A DNA stretch of 64,000 bases from positions 186,001 through 250,000 of the forward strand of contig NZ_AUBI01000002.1 of the NCBI RefSeq assembly GCF_000429165.1, read 5' to 3'. The notes under the pieces are model-generated. The model was given only the letters and a program-made list of their open reading frames with translations, did not search any database and was not told the DNA's origin. The translations under genes and the position numbers were made by a program. This DNA is from Acetobacter nitrogenifigens DSM 23921 = NBRC 105050. Lineage in GTDB: Bacteria > Pseudomonadota > Alphaproteobacteria > Acetobacterales > Acetobacteraceae. Shown in pieces: positions 9,558 through 19,225 of this stretch; positions within the stretch are counted from its first letter, which is position 1; every line of letters starts with the position of its first letter.

Positions 9558-10885
9558 CTGGCGAAGGACACACGCCGCACGGACGCGACTGCTGGTCGAT
9601 CCTTGGCATTGACGCCACCCGGGACGAACGGGCCATCAAGCGGGCCTACGCCCGGCTTTTGCGATCAACCAACCCGGAAGACGATCAGGAAGCGTTCCAG
9701 CTTCTCCGCGCCGCCTACGAGTCCGCCTGCGCTCTCGCCCGGCTTCCGAACGCGACGCCTGAGCCTGAAAAACTGCCGGGCGAGCCGCCGATCGAGGAAT
9801 TTCTTGAAAGTTTCGACTCCCTGCGCCGCACCGGCAACGCGCAGGTTGCGATGGCGCTGCTGGAACAAACCATTCGCGACATCCCTCCCCGGCCCGGCCG
9901 GAGCGACGGGCTCGAATGGGCGTTGTTCGGGCGACTTCACCCATTTCTGACGATCTCAGCCGGATTAATCCGCGCCCTTGCGGATCGTTTCGACTGGCGC
10001 GATCCGGCATCGCTACCTGCACGACGTGAGCCCGAGTGGCACAAGGCGCTCCTCGATCGCCTCGAAGCGGAAGATTGGCTGGACCTGCTCCACGATCCGA
10101 AACGCCACCCTTATGGGCAGGCCGCAGCGATTGCGCTCGCCACTTCTGAAAACCTGTCGAAGCTGCTGCCGCCCGGCGGACGACTGGATGGCGCGGAGCG
10201 CGCCCGCGCCCAGGCGCTGCTGCGCGACGCTTGGGACCGCCGCCGCTTTCTTCATGGTCGTCTTGCGCCAGCGGCGCTTGCCGCGCTGCGAACGGCCGTG
10301 GAGGGACCGCCTGTGCTTGCAGCGCCCCTCAATGTCGGACGCGGCCATCTGATCGACGCCGAAACTACGGCGGGCTCTCGGGAGAACAGGCGGCGCTTCG
10401 CACGTCCGCCAATAGCGATAGCGGCAGCGGCCGCCTGCGTGTTTCTTGTCGCCACATCATTCGCAGGCGCATTTCTGTTGCACAGAGAGCCCGAGGCCCG
10501 GCATACGACCGTCGTCGCCAACGTCGCCCCTCCTGCTACTTTCGCAGTAGACGCACCAGCGCGCGCTCGCGACGCTCTCGAGCGTCAGAACGTGCGGTGG
10601 ACCACCGTGACACGTCGGTTCGACAGGACGACGGTCTGGTTTGCAACTCTGGTCGCCAATCGGGCTGCTCTTTCAGAAGTACGGTATGGATTCGATACGG
10701 AAGCGCCCAATCTTCTTTTTCCACTACCTGCGGGCGGCAAAGACCAATGGCCGCAACCGCTGGGGCCAGGGGCAAAGCTATCGGCCCGCGGACCAGAATC
10801 TGCGAAAAGCGTCTCTGTGCAGCTGAAATTTCGTGACGGAACGCTGTCCGAAGTACGAACGTATCTCGTAAGCAACGAGATCTGA
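9554..10885 (+). CDS. J-domain-like, membrane-anchored co-chaperone (DjlB/DjlC type)
   Basis: A 443-residue protein whose first 60 residues resemble the J domain of DjlB/DjlC: WSILGID near 14-20, [11 protein letters not shown] near 28-38 and an [11 protein letters not shown] helix near 46-56. Where classical J proteins carry His-Pro-Asp between helices II and III, this protein reads TNPEDD, so the tripeptide needed for Hsp70 stimulation is altered. The middle region is helical and alanine/arginine-rich. One transmembrane segment lies near residues 286-308, followed by a domain of about 135 residues, presumably periplasmic. The start is a GTG overlapping the hscC stop as GTGA, indicating translational coupling. 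In E. coli the same pairing of HscC with DjlB/DjlC is known; the partnership here is inferred from context. Confidence 0.78.
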   Translation: MTGEGHTPHGRDCWSILGIDATRDERAIKRAYARLLRSTNPEDDQEAFQLLRAAYESACALARLPNATPEPEKLPGEPPIEEFLESFDSLRRTGNAQVAMALLEQTIRDIPPRPGRSDGLEWALFGRLHPFLTISAGLIRALADRFDWRDPASLPARREPEWHKALLDRLEAEDWLDLLHDPKRHPYGQAAAIALATSENLSKLLPPGGRLDGAERARAQALLRDAWDRRRFLHGRLAPAALAALRTAVEGPPVLAAPLNVGRGHLIDAETTAGSRENRRRFARPPIAIAAAAACVFLVATSFAGAFLLHREPEARHTTVVANVAPPATFAVDAPARARDALERQNVRWTTVTRRFDRTTVWFATLVANRAALSEVRYGFDTEAPNLLFPLPAGGKDQWPQPLGPGAKLSARGPESAKSVSVQLKFRDGTLSEVRTYLVSNEI

Positions 10886-10897
10886 CGGGAATACGCG

Positions 10898-11707
10898 ATG
10901 CTGCTCAGAACCGCGACCCCGAAGCTGCGCTTCGCCCTTCCCACCGGTCACCCGGAGAACGCGCAACGCGCATGGGCGCTCGCCATGGGAGCGCCGCTCG
11001 TCGCAAGCGAAGGGTATGCGCTGGACGCTCTAACGCAACCCGACGCACCGGGAACCGCCGCGTTGAAGGCGCGCGTCGCCACCCGGATGAAGACATTCTG
11101 GAGCGTGCAGGACCGCCGGACGCTGATCGCCACACTTAACTGGCTGGGGCGGGAGGGGCACCGCGTCGGACACATGGCCCGGTTGACCGACTACAGCGTC
11201 AGCCCTTTGCAAAACATTGCGGAGCGGCGCAAGGAACTGGGGAAAACCGCCGATTACGACGAAGATGCCCGCGCCGAACTCTACCGGATCGACGCGCTTC
11301 TCAGTGATCATCTTGGGATGCTGAAAGCCAAATTCCTCGCCTTCGACACGGCACGCGCCGTCATGCTGGTTTACGGCGGCCGACTGCATGATTGGCTGAG
11401 CGAGGACGAATGCTGGCCATATCTTTTCGACATGGCCCGTGACGTGCAGCGCACCTATGAATCGTGGGGCGATTATGCCGAAGATTTCTTGCGCGGCAGA
11501 AGTTTCTGGAAAGGCGCAGAGTTCAGCGAGCGCAATGAGATCGACCGGCTGACCCAGAAACTGCTTTCGACGCGGCACAGCCCCTGGCGCCTGACTTGGG
11601 CGCAACCGTTGCCGCCGCAGGTCGCGCCCGCACGTCTGCGGGATGTATCGGAGCCCATCTCGCAAGGGCCTGTCTGGTGGCTGGAGAAGACTGGCGACGC
11701 TCTCTGA
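10898..11707 (+). CDS. DUF1266 domain protein (YbeR/YbeU-like)
   Basis: A 269-residue protein that follows the J-like gene after 12 bases. The C-terminal half carries the hallmark of DUF1266: FDTARAVMLVYGGRLHDWLS, then E-x-x-CWPYLFDMARDVQ, and SWGDYAEDFLRGRSFW near residues 188-206. No signal peptide or membrane segment is visible. The molecular function of DUF1266 is not known. In E. coli K-12 two proteins of this family, YbeR and YbeU, are encoded beside djlB, djlC and hscC, so the same three components recur here in a distant lineage. I infer that it belongs to the HscC system, as a client, adaptor or regulator. Confidence 0.75.
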   Translation: MLLRTATPKLRFALPTGHPENAQRAWALAMGAPLVASEGYALDALTQPDAPGTAALKARVATRMKTFWSVQDRRTLIATLNWLGREGHRVGHMARLTDYSVSPLQNIAERRKELGKTADYDEDARAELYRIDALLSDHLGMLKAKFLAFDTARAVMLVYGGRLHDWLSEDECWPYLFDMARDVQRTYESWGDYAEDFLRGRSFWKGAEFSERNEIDRLTQKLLSTRHSPWRLTWAQPLPPQVAPARLRDVSEPISQGPVWWLEKTGDAL

Positions 11708-12150
11708 TCGTCGTCGCCCGTAACGTCCGATGGCGACATCGACGCCAGACTACACCGCACACTCGGATACTCTTTTTAACAAGAAATCGAAAAACGATTC
11801 ATCACGCCAATTCATCGACCGCACTGCGCAGCGCAGGTTCCGCAAATCGAAAGGCCCAATCTCAACTCAGGTTTTCGAAACACTAACGCCAGCCTCCCCT
11901 TTAAGCGGCGAACGCATAGGTGATGCGTATCGTTCGTGGCGGCGAAACGCCTGACCCGCGCGCCCTGATTCCAGGCTGCGAAACAAGCGCCTTACGCGTC
12001 AAGGTTTTTCACCCACACGCTCAACGACGCCTGCTCGCGAGGCGCGCCCGGGCCAAGAATCGCCACCCTGGGGCGGCCTCGCCCGTCCATCGTATTGCAA
12101 ATGCCTCTCACTATCGTTAGAACCCCTGCGAAATCAGGCAGGAGCCAGTC
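11708..12150. other. intergenic region upstream of siderophore receptor
   Basis: A 443-base gap with no convincing frame. It holds the probable promoter of the TonB-dependent receptor gene and, near its end, a Fur-box-like sequence described separately. The receptor gene has a clear AGGAG ribosome site at about 12132-12136. Confidence 0.5.
12099..12113 (+). promoter_or_regulatory. possible Fur-box-like site
   Basis: The 15 bases AAATGCCTCTCACTA match 11 of 15 positions of a common Fur-box core (AAATGATTCTCATTT). The site lies 38-52 bases upstream of the receptor start codon, a sensible place for iron repression. It is not a good palindrome, and other iron regulators (Irr, RirA) are used in alphaproteobacteria, so the call is tentative. 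Confidence 0.3.
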
Positions 12151-14364
12151 ATGATATCCGGCGGACACCGCGCACGACTTCTTTTCCTCATCCCCCTGTC
12201 GCTGTGCGTAGGCGGCAAGGTTCGTGCCGCGGACCAGAAATCACCGCTGCCTGTAACAAAAACGACCGCCGACAGTGGAAAGCCCGCCCCTAAGCCTGTG
12301 ACGCCGGGCGCTCGGGCGACGGCAATCGAACAGGTGAAAATCCGCGGGAAAAGATCCGCCACTGTCGCGTCTTCCGCCACCAAGATGGACACCCCCCTCG
12401 TAGACACAGCGCAGTCCGTGACCGTCATCTCTCGTGACGAAATGGATGTACGGGGTGTTTTGTCGCTTAATCAGGCCGTGCGTTACGCGGCGGGAATCAC
12501 CCCGGATCTGCGTGGCGGCATCGGCACGCGTTACGATCAGTACCTGTTGCGTGGCTTCAGCATACCCAGTTTTCTCGATGGGCTAAAACTGCAGGACAGT
12601 CCTACGGGTTATGCGGTTGCCCAAACCGATACGTCGCGCCTTGATCGTGTGGAGATTCTCAAGGGACCGGCCTCCGCACTTTATGGGCAGTCCAGCCCCG
12701 GCGGTCTGGCGGCGCTGTCAAGCAAGCTTCCGACCGACCAGCGGTTTTATGGTGGCGTAAACGCCACTGGCGGCATGTTCGACCTCTATCGCGTCGACGC
12801 CGACGTGGGGGGCTACGCCACCGATAACGGCTTTGTACGCTATCGGCTTTATGGAACGGTAAACGGGCAGCACACCCAGTTGTCCAAAACGGGAAGCCGC
12901 CGTTTCTCCATCAGCCCGGCTTTCACGTTTGGCGGAGACGGACCGACCACGCTGACGCTGCTCGGAAATTACCAGTACGACCCCGAAAGCGGCACATATG
13001 GCGGCGTGCCGCTGGTGGGGTCGCTCAAGCGGGCGTCCTTCGGTTATCTGCCACGCAATTTCTATGACGGAGACGTCGGCGTAGAAAAATTCAACCGAAA
13101 GCACGGGTCCTTTACGTATATTTTCAATCACCGATTTAACGACGCCTGGAGCTTCAGTTCGCGCGGGCGCTACGACGATATCAAAGTCATCAACCGCAGC
13201 GTCTATGACGCCGGATATTACAACACCCCGGATACCGTTCCCAGATACGCCTACGGCACGAACGAACACGTTCATAATCTGGCGTTCGACAGCCAGTTCA
13301 AGGGTCATGTGCGCACCGGTCCTCTGACGCACACGATGATGTTCGGCTTCGACTACATGTGGCAAAGCGCCTCCGAAACTTATACGTCCGGAGACGCCCC
13401 TGATCTGAACGTGCTGCATCCGAACTACCACATGGTTTTCCCCGCCCAGCAGGTCGGCGCGCGCTACACGGCTGATTCACATCAGATCGGCGCTTATGGT
13501 CAGGACGAAATTCGCTGGCGTAACCTCATCCTGACGGGGAGCCTGCGAAACGACTGGTACCGTTCCCGGCAGGTAGAGCATCTTTCAGGATCAGATACTC
13601 GCGAAAGCCCGAGTCAGATCACGTGGCGTGCGTCAGGCCTCTATCATTTCAATTTCGGCCTTTCTCCTTACATCAGCTATTCAACATCCTTCCAGCCGCA
13701 ATCGGGACTGGTATCCAGCGACGGCGGAGCCACGCTTCGCCAGGCCGACCCGTCGATCGGAAAACAACTTGAGGGTGGAGTTAAGTTTCAGATTCCCGGG
13801 ACGCAGGTTCTTTTGACTGCTGCGGGCTTTCACATTGAACAGACCAATGTTCTCGTCGCCGTCGGCAATCTTGGTTACAGCACCGAGAGCGGCAAGGTTC
13901 ATTCCGATGGTTTCGAATTCGAAACCCATGCAGATCTCTACAAGAACCTGCTGATCACGGCCGCTGTAAGCGTGCAGAAGGTTCGCGACGATTCGACTGG
14001 AAAACCGCTGATCCAATCCGGCAAGGGCAACGCCTCGCTGTTCGCGTTCTACACTATGCCGTCCGGCCCGGCGAAGGGGCTGGGGTTTGGCGCCGGAATG
14101 CGTTACACGTCAAAAGCTTATGGCGGCGAGGCGACTTACGGAAGCGTCTGGGTTCCGCAATACGCCCTGTTCGACGGCTCGCTACGGTACGATCTGTCGA
14201 ATCTGTCCCGCTCGCTGCGAGGGTGGACTGTCGGAGCAAGCGTTCGCAATATTTTTGACAAACGCTTTGTATCGAACTGTCTGGCCTACGCCTCTTATGG
14301 ACAAGAATTCTGTTACTACGGCGAACGGCGGAACGCGCAGGCCACCATCGGATTCACTTGGTGA
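12151..14364 (+). CDS. TonB-dependent siderophore receptor
   Basis: Outer-membrane receptor importing a ferric siderophore with energy from TonB-ExbBD; 737 residues. A signal peptide ends near residue 26. A TonB-box-like EQVKIRG lies near 54-60. The plug domain follows, with VDTAQSVTVISRDEM near 87-101, YLLRGFSIPSFLDG near 130-144 and VEILKGPASALYGQSSPGG near 167-185. The 22-stranded barrel ends in the canonical ATIGFTW with an aromatic last residue. The plug signatures place it in the siderophore-receptor subgroup (FhuA/FoxA-like); the ligand cannot be deduced. No siderophore synthesis or ABC transporter genes are adjacent, so it probably uses a siderophore taken from other organisms or encoded elsewhere. 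Confidence 0.9.
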   Translation: MISGGHRARLLFLIPLSLCVGGKVRAADQKSPLPVTKTTADSGKPAPKPVTPGARATAIEQVKIRGKRSATVASSATKMDTPLVDTAQSVTVISRDEMDVRGVLSLNQAVRYAAGITPDLRGGIGTRYDQYLLRGFSIPSFLDGLKLQDSPTGYAVAQTDTSRLDRVEILKGPASALYGQSSPGGLAALSSKLPTDQRFYGGVNATGGMFDLYRVDADVGGYATDNGFVRYRLYGTVNGQHTQLSKTGSRRFSISPAFTFGGDGPTTLTLLGNYQYDPESGTYGGVPLVGSLKRASFGYLPRNFYDGDVGVEKFNRKHGSFTYIFNHRFNDAWSFSSRGRYDDIKVINRSVYDAGYYNTPDTVPRYAYGTNEHVHNLAFDSQFKGHVRTGPLTHTMMFGFDYMWQSASETYTSGDAPDLNVLHPNYHMVFPAQQVGARYTADSHQIGAYGQDEIRWRNLILTGSLRNDWYRSRQVEHLSGSDTRESPSQITWRASGLYHFNFGLSPYISYSTSFQPQSGLVSSDGGATLRQADPSIGKQLEGGVKFQIPGTQVLLTAAGFHIEQTNVLVAVGNLGYSTESGKVHSDGFEFETHADLYKNLLITAAVSVQKVRDDSTGKPLIQSGKGNASLFAFYTMPSGPAKGLGFGAGMRYTSKAYGGEATYGSVWVPQYALFDGSLRYDLSNLSRSLRGWTVGASVRNIFDKRFVSNCLAYASYGQEFCYYGERRNAQATIGFTW

Positions 14365-14676
14365 AGACGTCATTTTCAAAGCCCGTCCGACCGGACGGGT
14401 CTTCCTGCCGCGTCATGCTTCTCACTCAGCCAGAGCAAAGCGTCATCCACGGACCAACGTGAGGGGATGAGGTTTTGCATCCAGAATGCGATAAAGAGCT
14501 TTTATTACACGAGGCGCAACAGAACAGGCTTTTCTTCCCATGCCCGTGGCGCCTTACAGCAAACATGGGGAATGGGAGCCAGAAACTGGCTCCCATTCCA
14601 TAAAGACACGGGCTTCCACAGAGCGTTGCGATGCAACGCCCTGCCCCCGCCTAGAGCGCAAGGGAAACCCCTCCGC
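14365..14676. other. intergenic region between convergent genes
   Basis: A 312-base gap between the convergent receptor and oxalate decarboxylase genes. It holds a GC-rich hairpin soon after the receptor stop (CCCGTCC / GGACGGG near 14379-14396) and the strong hairpin listed at 14569-14599. No frame looks real. Confidence 0.55.
14569..14599. terminator. strong bidirectional hairpin between convergent genes
   Basis: A perfect 14-base stem: GGAATGGGAGCCAG at 14569-14582 and its complement at 14586-14599, with a three-base AAA loop. It sits about 78 bases past the oxalate decarboxylase stop and 205 bases past the receptor stop. No long T-run follows in either direction, so it may halt transcription with a factor or protect transcript ends. 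Confidence 0.6.
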
Positions 14677-15915
14677 TCAGGCTGGCATGAAATCGGGTCT
14701 GTTCGTCGGGAAACGCTTGATAACATCCAGAGGCAGGTTAAGCGTCTGGGCGACCATTTCCGGCGGAACATGCGTCAACCAGTCGGTCAAGGTCACCTCG
14801 GCGAACCGATCCGATTTGAAGACCGTCAAAACGACAAAATCTTCATCTCCAGTGTTTTCTACATAATGACCCAAGCTTTTCTTTATGTACCATATATCGC
14901 CCGGATTGAAATCGGTCGTCTGGGCGCGCGGCCCCGTGTTAAACACGGTCACCCTCGCCTTCCCCTTGAGGACGAGCGCCCATTCGTCCGCATTGGGGTG
15001 CCAGTGCATCTCCCGCAGCGCTCCGGGCTTTATGGTTTCCAGAGTCGACGCGATCGTCTTCGAAATCGGAAAGTTGCGGCTGTCGACAATCTGCGCCTGT
15101 CCGCCATTGCTCAGCGCAACCGGCTTGGAGCGCGACAGGCGGTAGATGACTTTTTGCGCGCCCGGCTGAACGTGGGAATTCTTCTGGTCAGTCGCAAGGT
15201 CGCCAGGAACGTCACCCTGAAAAATCCAAAGATTGTCGAGAGGAATATTTTTGAATGCGTCTGCTGGCACACCGAAGTTTTTCGCCAGAACTTCCGGCGG
15301 CGTATGCGCCACCCAGTCGGTCAGCAGCAATGTATTGAACTCGGACGACATGCCGTTGTCGAAGGCGAGAACGAATTCAGCGCCGTCTGGACCCAACCCT
15401 TGCAGTGAATGCGGGAGACCGGGTGGAAAATACCAGATATCGCCCTGTTCAACGTCCTCGACGCTGGGCCGTCCCTGCTCGTCGAGAGTGGTGATGCGGC
15501 ATTTTCCGGCGATCATGAACGCCCATTCTGCCTGCTGATGCCAATGCATTTCGCGAATTCCACCCGCACTGAGGCGCATATTCACTCCGGATATGTCTTC
15601 CGAAATCGCGAAATCTTCCTGCGTCACCTCGCGCGCCCATCCGCCATTCTGGTAGCGTCTGTGTGCATTGTTGAACGACGCCCAGAACAGGGGCATGCCA
15701 TTGACGTCCGTCGCGGGAGGATTCTGAAACGACGGGAACTGCGATGCGAGAGCCGGGTTCACAGGCCCCGGATCGGACAGACTCGACGCCGTCTTGGCGT
15801 TGATTTTACCTTCCGGCGGACGGTCAGGATTTCCGAAAGTGGCGGCGTTGGCGACGCCCGCCACACCGAGCAAACTGGCTGCGGACAGGAAACCGCGACG
15901 CTGTAAAGGATCCAT
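14677..15915 (-). CDS. oxdC: oxalate decarboxylase, bicupin, Tat-exported
   Basis: Manganese-dependent bicupin converting oxalate to formate and carbon dioxide; 412 residues. The N-terminus has a twin-arginine signal (RRGFLSAASLLGVAG, residues 6-20), indicating export of the folded metalloprotein to the periplasm. Cupin 1 supplies His124, His126, Glu130 and His169; cupin 2 supplies His304, His306, Glu311 and His350. The lid over the N-terminal metal site reads S-E-F-N-T (191-195), where Bacillus OxdC has S-E-N-S-T, so the key glutamate of the decarboxylase lid is retained and oxalate oxidase activity is less likely. The gene is monocistronic. A role in oxalate or acid tolerance is inferred. 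The symbol is used by homology. Confidence 0.88.
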   Translation of the reverse strand: MDPLQRRGFLSAASLLGVAGVANAATFGNPDRPPEGKINAKTASSLSDPGPVNPALASQFPSFQNPPATDVNGMPLFWASFNNAHRRYQNGGWAREVTQEDFAISEDISGVNMRLSAGGIREMHWHQQAEWAFMIAGKCRITTLDEQGRPSVEDVEQGDIWYFPPGLPHSLQGLGPDGAEFVLAFDNGMSSEFNTLLLTDWVAHTPPEVLAKNFGVPADAFKNIPLDNLWIFQGDVPGDLATDQKNSHVQPGAQKVIYRLSRSKPVALSNGGQAQIVDSRNFPISKTIASTLETIKPGALREMHWHPNADEWALVLKGKARVTVFNTGPRAQTTDFNPGDIWYIKKSLGHYVENTGDEDFVVLTVFKSDRFAEVTLTDWLTHVPPEMVAQTLNLPLDVIKRFPTNRPDFMPA

Positions 15916-16637
15916 GGGTCACCTTCCAAATGTATTCAAGCGCCTGAACCGTTACCTGCGAAATTAATGCAGATCGATTATACTCAGGTATATGGGGCCG
16001 GGCGTTTACGCCGCTTTTCGCCACAAACTCGCCCCTAGAATGGGGGATGACGTAGCGACGACAGCAGTCGCCAACGCGATAAATTTTCCACAATTACAGT
16101 AATTTATCTATGATCGCGTCTGTCGTATGAACCCGCAGCGCGGTATTCTCGACCAGTCTCACGAACGTGATCTACGGCCGACAACGCCGCCACCCGATGC
16201 CTGTTCCGCCTGATAAATAAAAACCAGAAATTCTGAAAAATATCGGCCAACCGGATGTTCGCCGAAGCATATCTTTGTGGACACTCGGCGAAGACCACCG
16301 GGCCACCTCCGCAAGATAACCCACCCGAGCAGGCGTCAAACGTATCGGAATTACGTGACGCCGCGCTTCAGGTGAAGTGCGGTGTCAAAGTGCATAAAGT
16401 ATCTATGGACCCACGGATTTAGAGGCAAAGCAGACCATTTTCGATTTACGAAGTTAAAACATCGAAGGGCAAACCGTATTGTCGAAAAACACTTCGATAT
16501 TGGCTTACAAATAAAATCTCTTTTTCATTACGCAACACACATGCGCCCCGTAGCAATGCAGCCTCCGCTGACGGGTGGCGCCCCAGCGTGTTGCGCCCCC
16601 GCCCCCCCCGGCAGCCAAGCTGCGGCGCGGCCTGCCG
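15916..16637. other. long intergenic region upstream of oxalate decarboxylase
   Basis: A 722-base gap between the oxdC start and the ltaE stop. Short open frames occur on both strands, but none has a plausible ribosome site or protein-like composition. The section at about 16380-16550 is relatively AT-rich and a C-rich run lies near 16590-16607. It should contain the oxdC promoter; I see no recognisable RNA gene. Confidence 0.45.
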
Positions 16638-17765
16638 CTATGCTACGGCGGACAGAGAGGCCAGCAGCCCGTCAATATCGTCCGGCGTCGTATCGTAACG
16701 CGTGACCAGCCGGATCAGCACGCCTTCGACGCCCGGCGGCGTCGTCCAGCGATAGAAATCGTATCCGGCCTGCTCCAGCCCCTGAACAAGGGGCTCAGGC
16801 AATACGACGAACACCTCGTTGCTTTCGATCGCATACGGAAGTGTTGCGCCAGGTTGACGCAGCAGGCCTCGCGCCAAACGCGACGCCATGTCATTGGCGT
16901 TGCGGGCGTTGCGCAACCACAAATCATCGGCGAACCATGCGAGAAGCTGCGCGCTGAGGAAGCGTTGCTTCGACCAGACATGCCCCGCGCGCTTGATCCG
17001 CCGCTCCATCTCCACCGCCCGAACGGGATCGAAAACGATGAGCGCTTCAGCCGCCAGGGCTCCGTTTTTTGTGGCGCCTAGCGAGAGGATATCCACGCCA
17101 GCGCGCCACGTCATATCGGCTGGCGAGCAGCCGAGATGCGCCAGCGCGTTCGAGAAGCGCGCACCGTCCATATGCACGCCAAGACCTGCTCCCCGCGCCA
17201 GATCGGTCACTTCGCGCAGGTGCTCCAGAGAATACGTTGCGCCCCACTCCGTCGCCTGTGTGACGCTGAGAGCGGAAAGCTTGCTCAGATGGAAACCCCT
17301 GTCCGCATGTCCGTTGAGCGCGCGCGCAAGCAGCGCCGGGTCGATGCGGCCATCCGCGGAAGGGAGCGGGCGCAGCTTCGCGCCATGGGTGTAAAATTCC
17401 GGGGCGCCGCATTCCTCGTTGTCGATATGCGCGCTTTCGTCACACAGCACGGCGCCCCAGGGCGGGCATAAAGCTGATAACGCGAGCCCATTGCTCGCCG
17501 TTCCCGTGGTCACAGGAAAGACGGCCGCGTCGGTTTCGAAAATCTCAGCAACCCTGGCTTTCAGACCCGCGGTCCAGGGGTCTGCGCCGTAAGAGGGCGC
17601 GGCGCCCACATTGGCCTCGCCAATGGCCGCCAGGATTTCCGGACAAACCGGCGCGACGTTGTCGCTGGCGAAGTTCTTGCGTATGTGTTCTCCAGCCTGA
17701 CGGGCAGCCTGTGCGTCTGGGGCCGGGGCGTTGGCGGATATCTGTTCGCCGGTGTTCTGTTCCAT
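16638..17765 (-). CDS. ltaE: low-specificity L-threonine aldolase
   Basis: PLP enzyme of fold type I cleaving L-threonine or L-allo-threonine to glycine and acetaldehyde; 375 residues. The lysine that should bind PLP is in LSLGATKNG (Lys233), and [11 protein letters not shown] near 198-208 supplies the conserved cofactor-binding aspartate and arginine. [14 protein letters not shown] near 32-45 is the usual N-terminal motif. The ATG at 17765 is chosen; the frame extends upstream but would overlap folD on the opposite strand and does not look like an aldolase. It is divergent from folD with 60 bases between start codons. Glycine production and folate one-carbon metabolism make a sensible pairing. 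Confidence 0.88.
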   Translation of the reverse strand: MEQNTGEQISANAPAPDAQAARQAGEHIRKNFASDNVAPVCPEILAAIGEANVGAAPSYGADPWTAGLKARVAEIFETDAAVFPVTTGTASNGLALSALCPPWGAVLCDESAHIDNEECGAPEFYTHGAKLRPLPSADGRIDPALLARALNGHADRGFHLSKLSALSVTQATEWGATYSLEHLREVTDLARGAGLGVHMDGARFSNALAHLGCSPADMTWRAGVDILSLGATKNGALAAEALIVFDPVRAVEMERRIKRAGHVWSKQRFLSAQLLAWFADDLWLRNARNANDMASRLARGLLRQPGATLPYAIESNEVFVVLPEPLVQGLEQAGYDFYRWTTPPGVEGVLIRLVTRYDTTPDDIDGLLASLSAVA

Positions 17766-17825
17766 CTCGCGCTTCCGCTTGTCCGTTCCATTTTCATGAC
17801 CTGCCGCCTGAGCGAAAACCAGACC

Positions 17826-18794
17826 ATGTCCGATTTCAGTTCGCCCGAATTTCCCCACGCCCGCAAGGCTGCGGCGCATCGCGAGGGCGGAGCATCCGGC
17901 AGCGCCGCGGCGGGCCGTGAGAAATTGATTGACGGGAAGGCCTTCGCGTCGGCGCTGACGAAGGAGACTGCGGAACAGGTCCGCGCCTTCCATGCCGAGC
18001 ACGGCGTCACCCCCGGACTGGCCGTGGTTCTGGTCGGCAACGATCCCGCCAGCGAAGTTTACGTGCGCAACAAGGCGCTGCAGACGCATCGCGCCGGTAT
18101 GCGCTCATTCATGCACATGCTGCCGGAAACGACATCCGAGGCCGAGTTGCTGACGTTGGTTGACCGGTTGAATCGCGACCCCGAGATTCACGGCATACTC
18201 GTGCAGTTGCCTTTGCCTGCCGGAGTCGACGCCAGACGCGTGACCAATGCGATCGCGCCGGAGAAGGATGTAGACGGGCTAGGCGAGGTGAACGCCGGGC
18301 GGCTGGCGCTGGGACTGCCCGGACTGGTCCCCTGCACCCCTCTGGGCTGCATGATGCTGTTGAAATCCGCCGTCGGAGAGTTGCGTGGCCTGAACGCTGT
18401 TGTCGTCGGCGCTTCAAATCTGGTCGGCAAGCCCATGGCGTTGCTGTTGCTGAACGAGGGCTGCACGGTTTCCGTCGCCCATATCGATACGGTCGATCCG
18501 CAGGCGCTGGCGCGCACGGCGGACATTCTGGTCGTTGCGACCGGCCATCGCGCGCTCGTGACGAAAGACTGGGTGAAGCCCGGCGCGACTGTGATCGATG
18601 TCGGCATTACGCGCATTCCGACGGACTCCGGGAAGACGAAGCTTGTTGGCGACGTCGCGTTCGATGAGGTGGCGCCGATCGCAGGACGAATCACCCCCGT
18701 GCCGGGCGGCGTCGGGCCGATGACGATCGCGTGCCTGCTGCGTAATACGTTGACGGCGGCTAATATGTCCGTGACGCCTCACGAAGCTGATTGA
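17826..18794 (+). CDS. folD: bifunctional methylenetetrahydrofolate dehydrogenase / methenyltetrahydrofolate cyclohydrolase
   Basis: Interconverts 5,10-methylene-, 5,10-methenyl- and 10-formyl-tetrahydrofolate using NADP. The 322-residue protein has the substrate-site [14 protein letters not shown] segment near residues 79-92 (Lys of the YxxxK motif), [12 protein letters not shown] near 123-134, the NADP-binding [14 protein letters not shown] stretch near 193-206 and the C-terminal [15 protein letters not shown]. About 35 residues before the conserved LIDGKAFA start are extra, rich in Ala and Ser and probably disordered. The ATG at 17826 leaves 60 bases to the divergent ltaE; a start nearer the domain is possible but no better ATG is present. 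It is otherwise an ordinary FolD. Confidence 0.93.
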   Translation: MSDFSSPEFPHARKAAAHREGGASGSAAAGREKLIDGKAFASALTKETAEQVRAFHAEHGVTPGLAVVLVGNDPASEVYVRNKALQTHRAGMRSFMHMLPETTSEAELLTLVDRLNRDPEIHGILVQLPLPAGVDARRVTNAIAPEKDVDGLGEVNAGRLALGLPGLVPCTPLGCMMLLKSAVGELRGLNAVVVGASNLVGKPMALLLLNEGCTVSVAHIDTVDPQALARTADILVVATGHRALVTKDWVKPGATVIDVGITRIPTDSGKTKLVGDVAFDEVAPIAGRITPVPGGVGPMTIACLLRNTLTAANMSVTPHEAD

Positions 18795-19225
18795 ACATTC
18801 CTTCTGAAATTTGGTTTCTCTCTGCGATGCAGGCTGCACTGATTACTGACAGGGCGTTTTGCAGACATGGCCATCCCTTAGCCTGGATTGCCAGGCTGGC
18901 TCAGACTGTGCGGCTGAATATCCATTCAACGGACAACACCTTTTGAGCTGAACTGAAGTTTCATCGAATCCTGGCGTCAAAGGACACGTCGACGCGCCAT
19001 CAACGAAAAATCCAGTCTGGCGATAAATAATATTAAAGACACTATCCACAAATCGAAATGCCCGCACCACCGCAAGCGAAGGCGCCCGTTCAAAACCGGG
19101 ATTTCCTCAACCCCTCTCGAGGCAAAGTCCGGCTACAAACTGCAGAACGTTCCACCCAACCGCCTCTTGCAATCGCGGAATTTTATCCTTCATATAAATC
19201 CAGCGCCAGTCGGAAGACTGGTTGC
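18795..19225. other. intergenic region downstream of folD
   Basis: About 430 bases between folD and the FMN riboswitch. No convincing coding frame, RNA gene or strong terminator was seen. The riboflavin operon promoter should lie in its last part. Confidence 0.45.

Noticed and set aside
14467-15408. Plus-strand frame (313 codons) opposite oxalate decarboxylase
   Set aside because: Antisense to a bicupin with all metal ligands; the frame's translation has no protein-like features.
16382-16705. Plus-strand frame of 107 codons before the ltaE end
   Set aside because: The second half is antisense to ltaE and the first half is AT-rich without a ribosome site.
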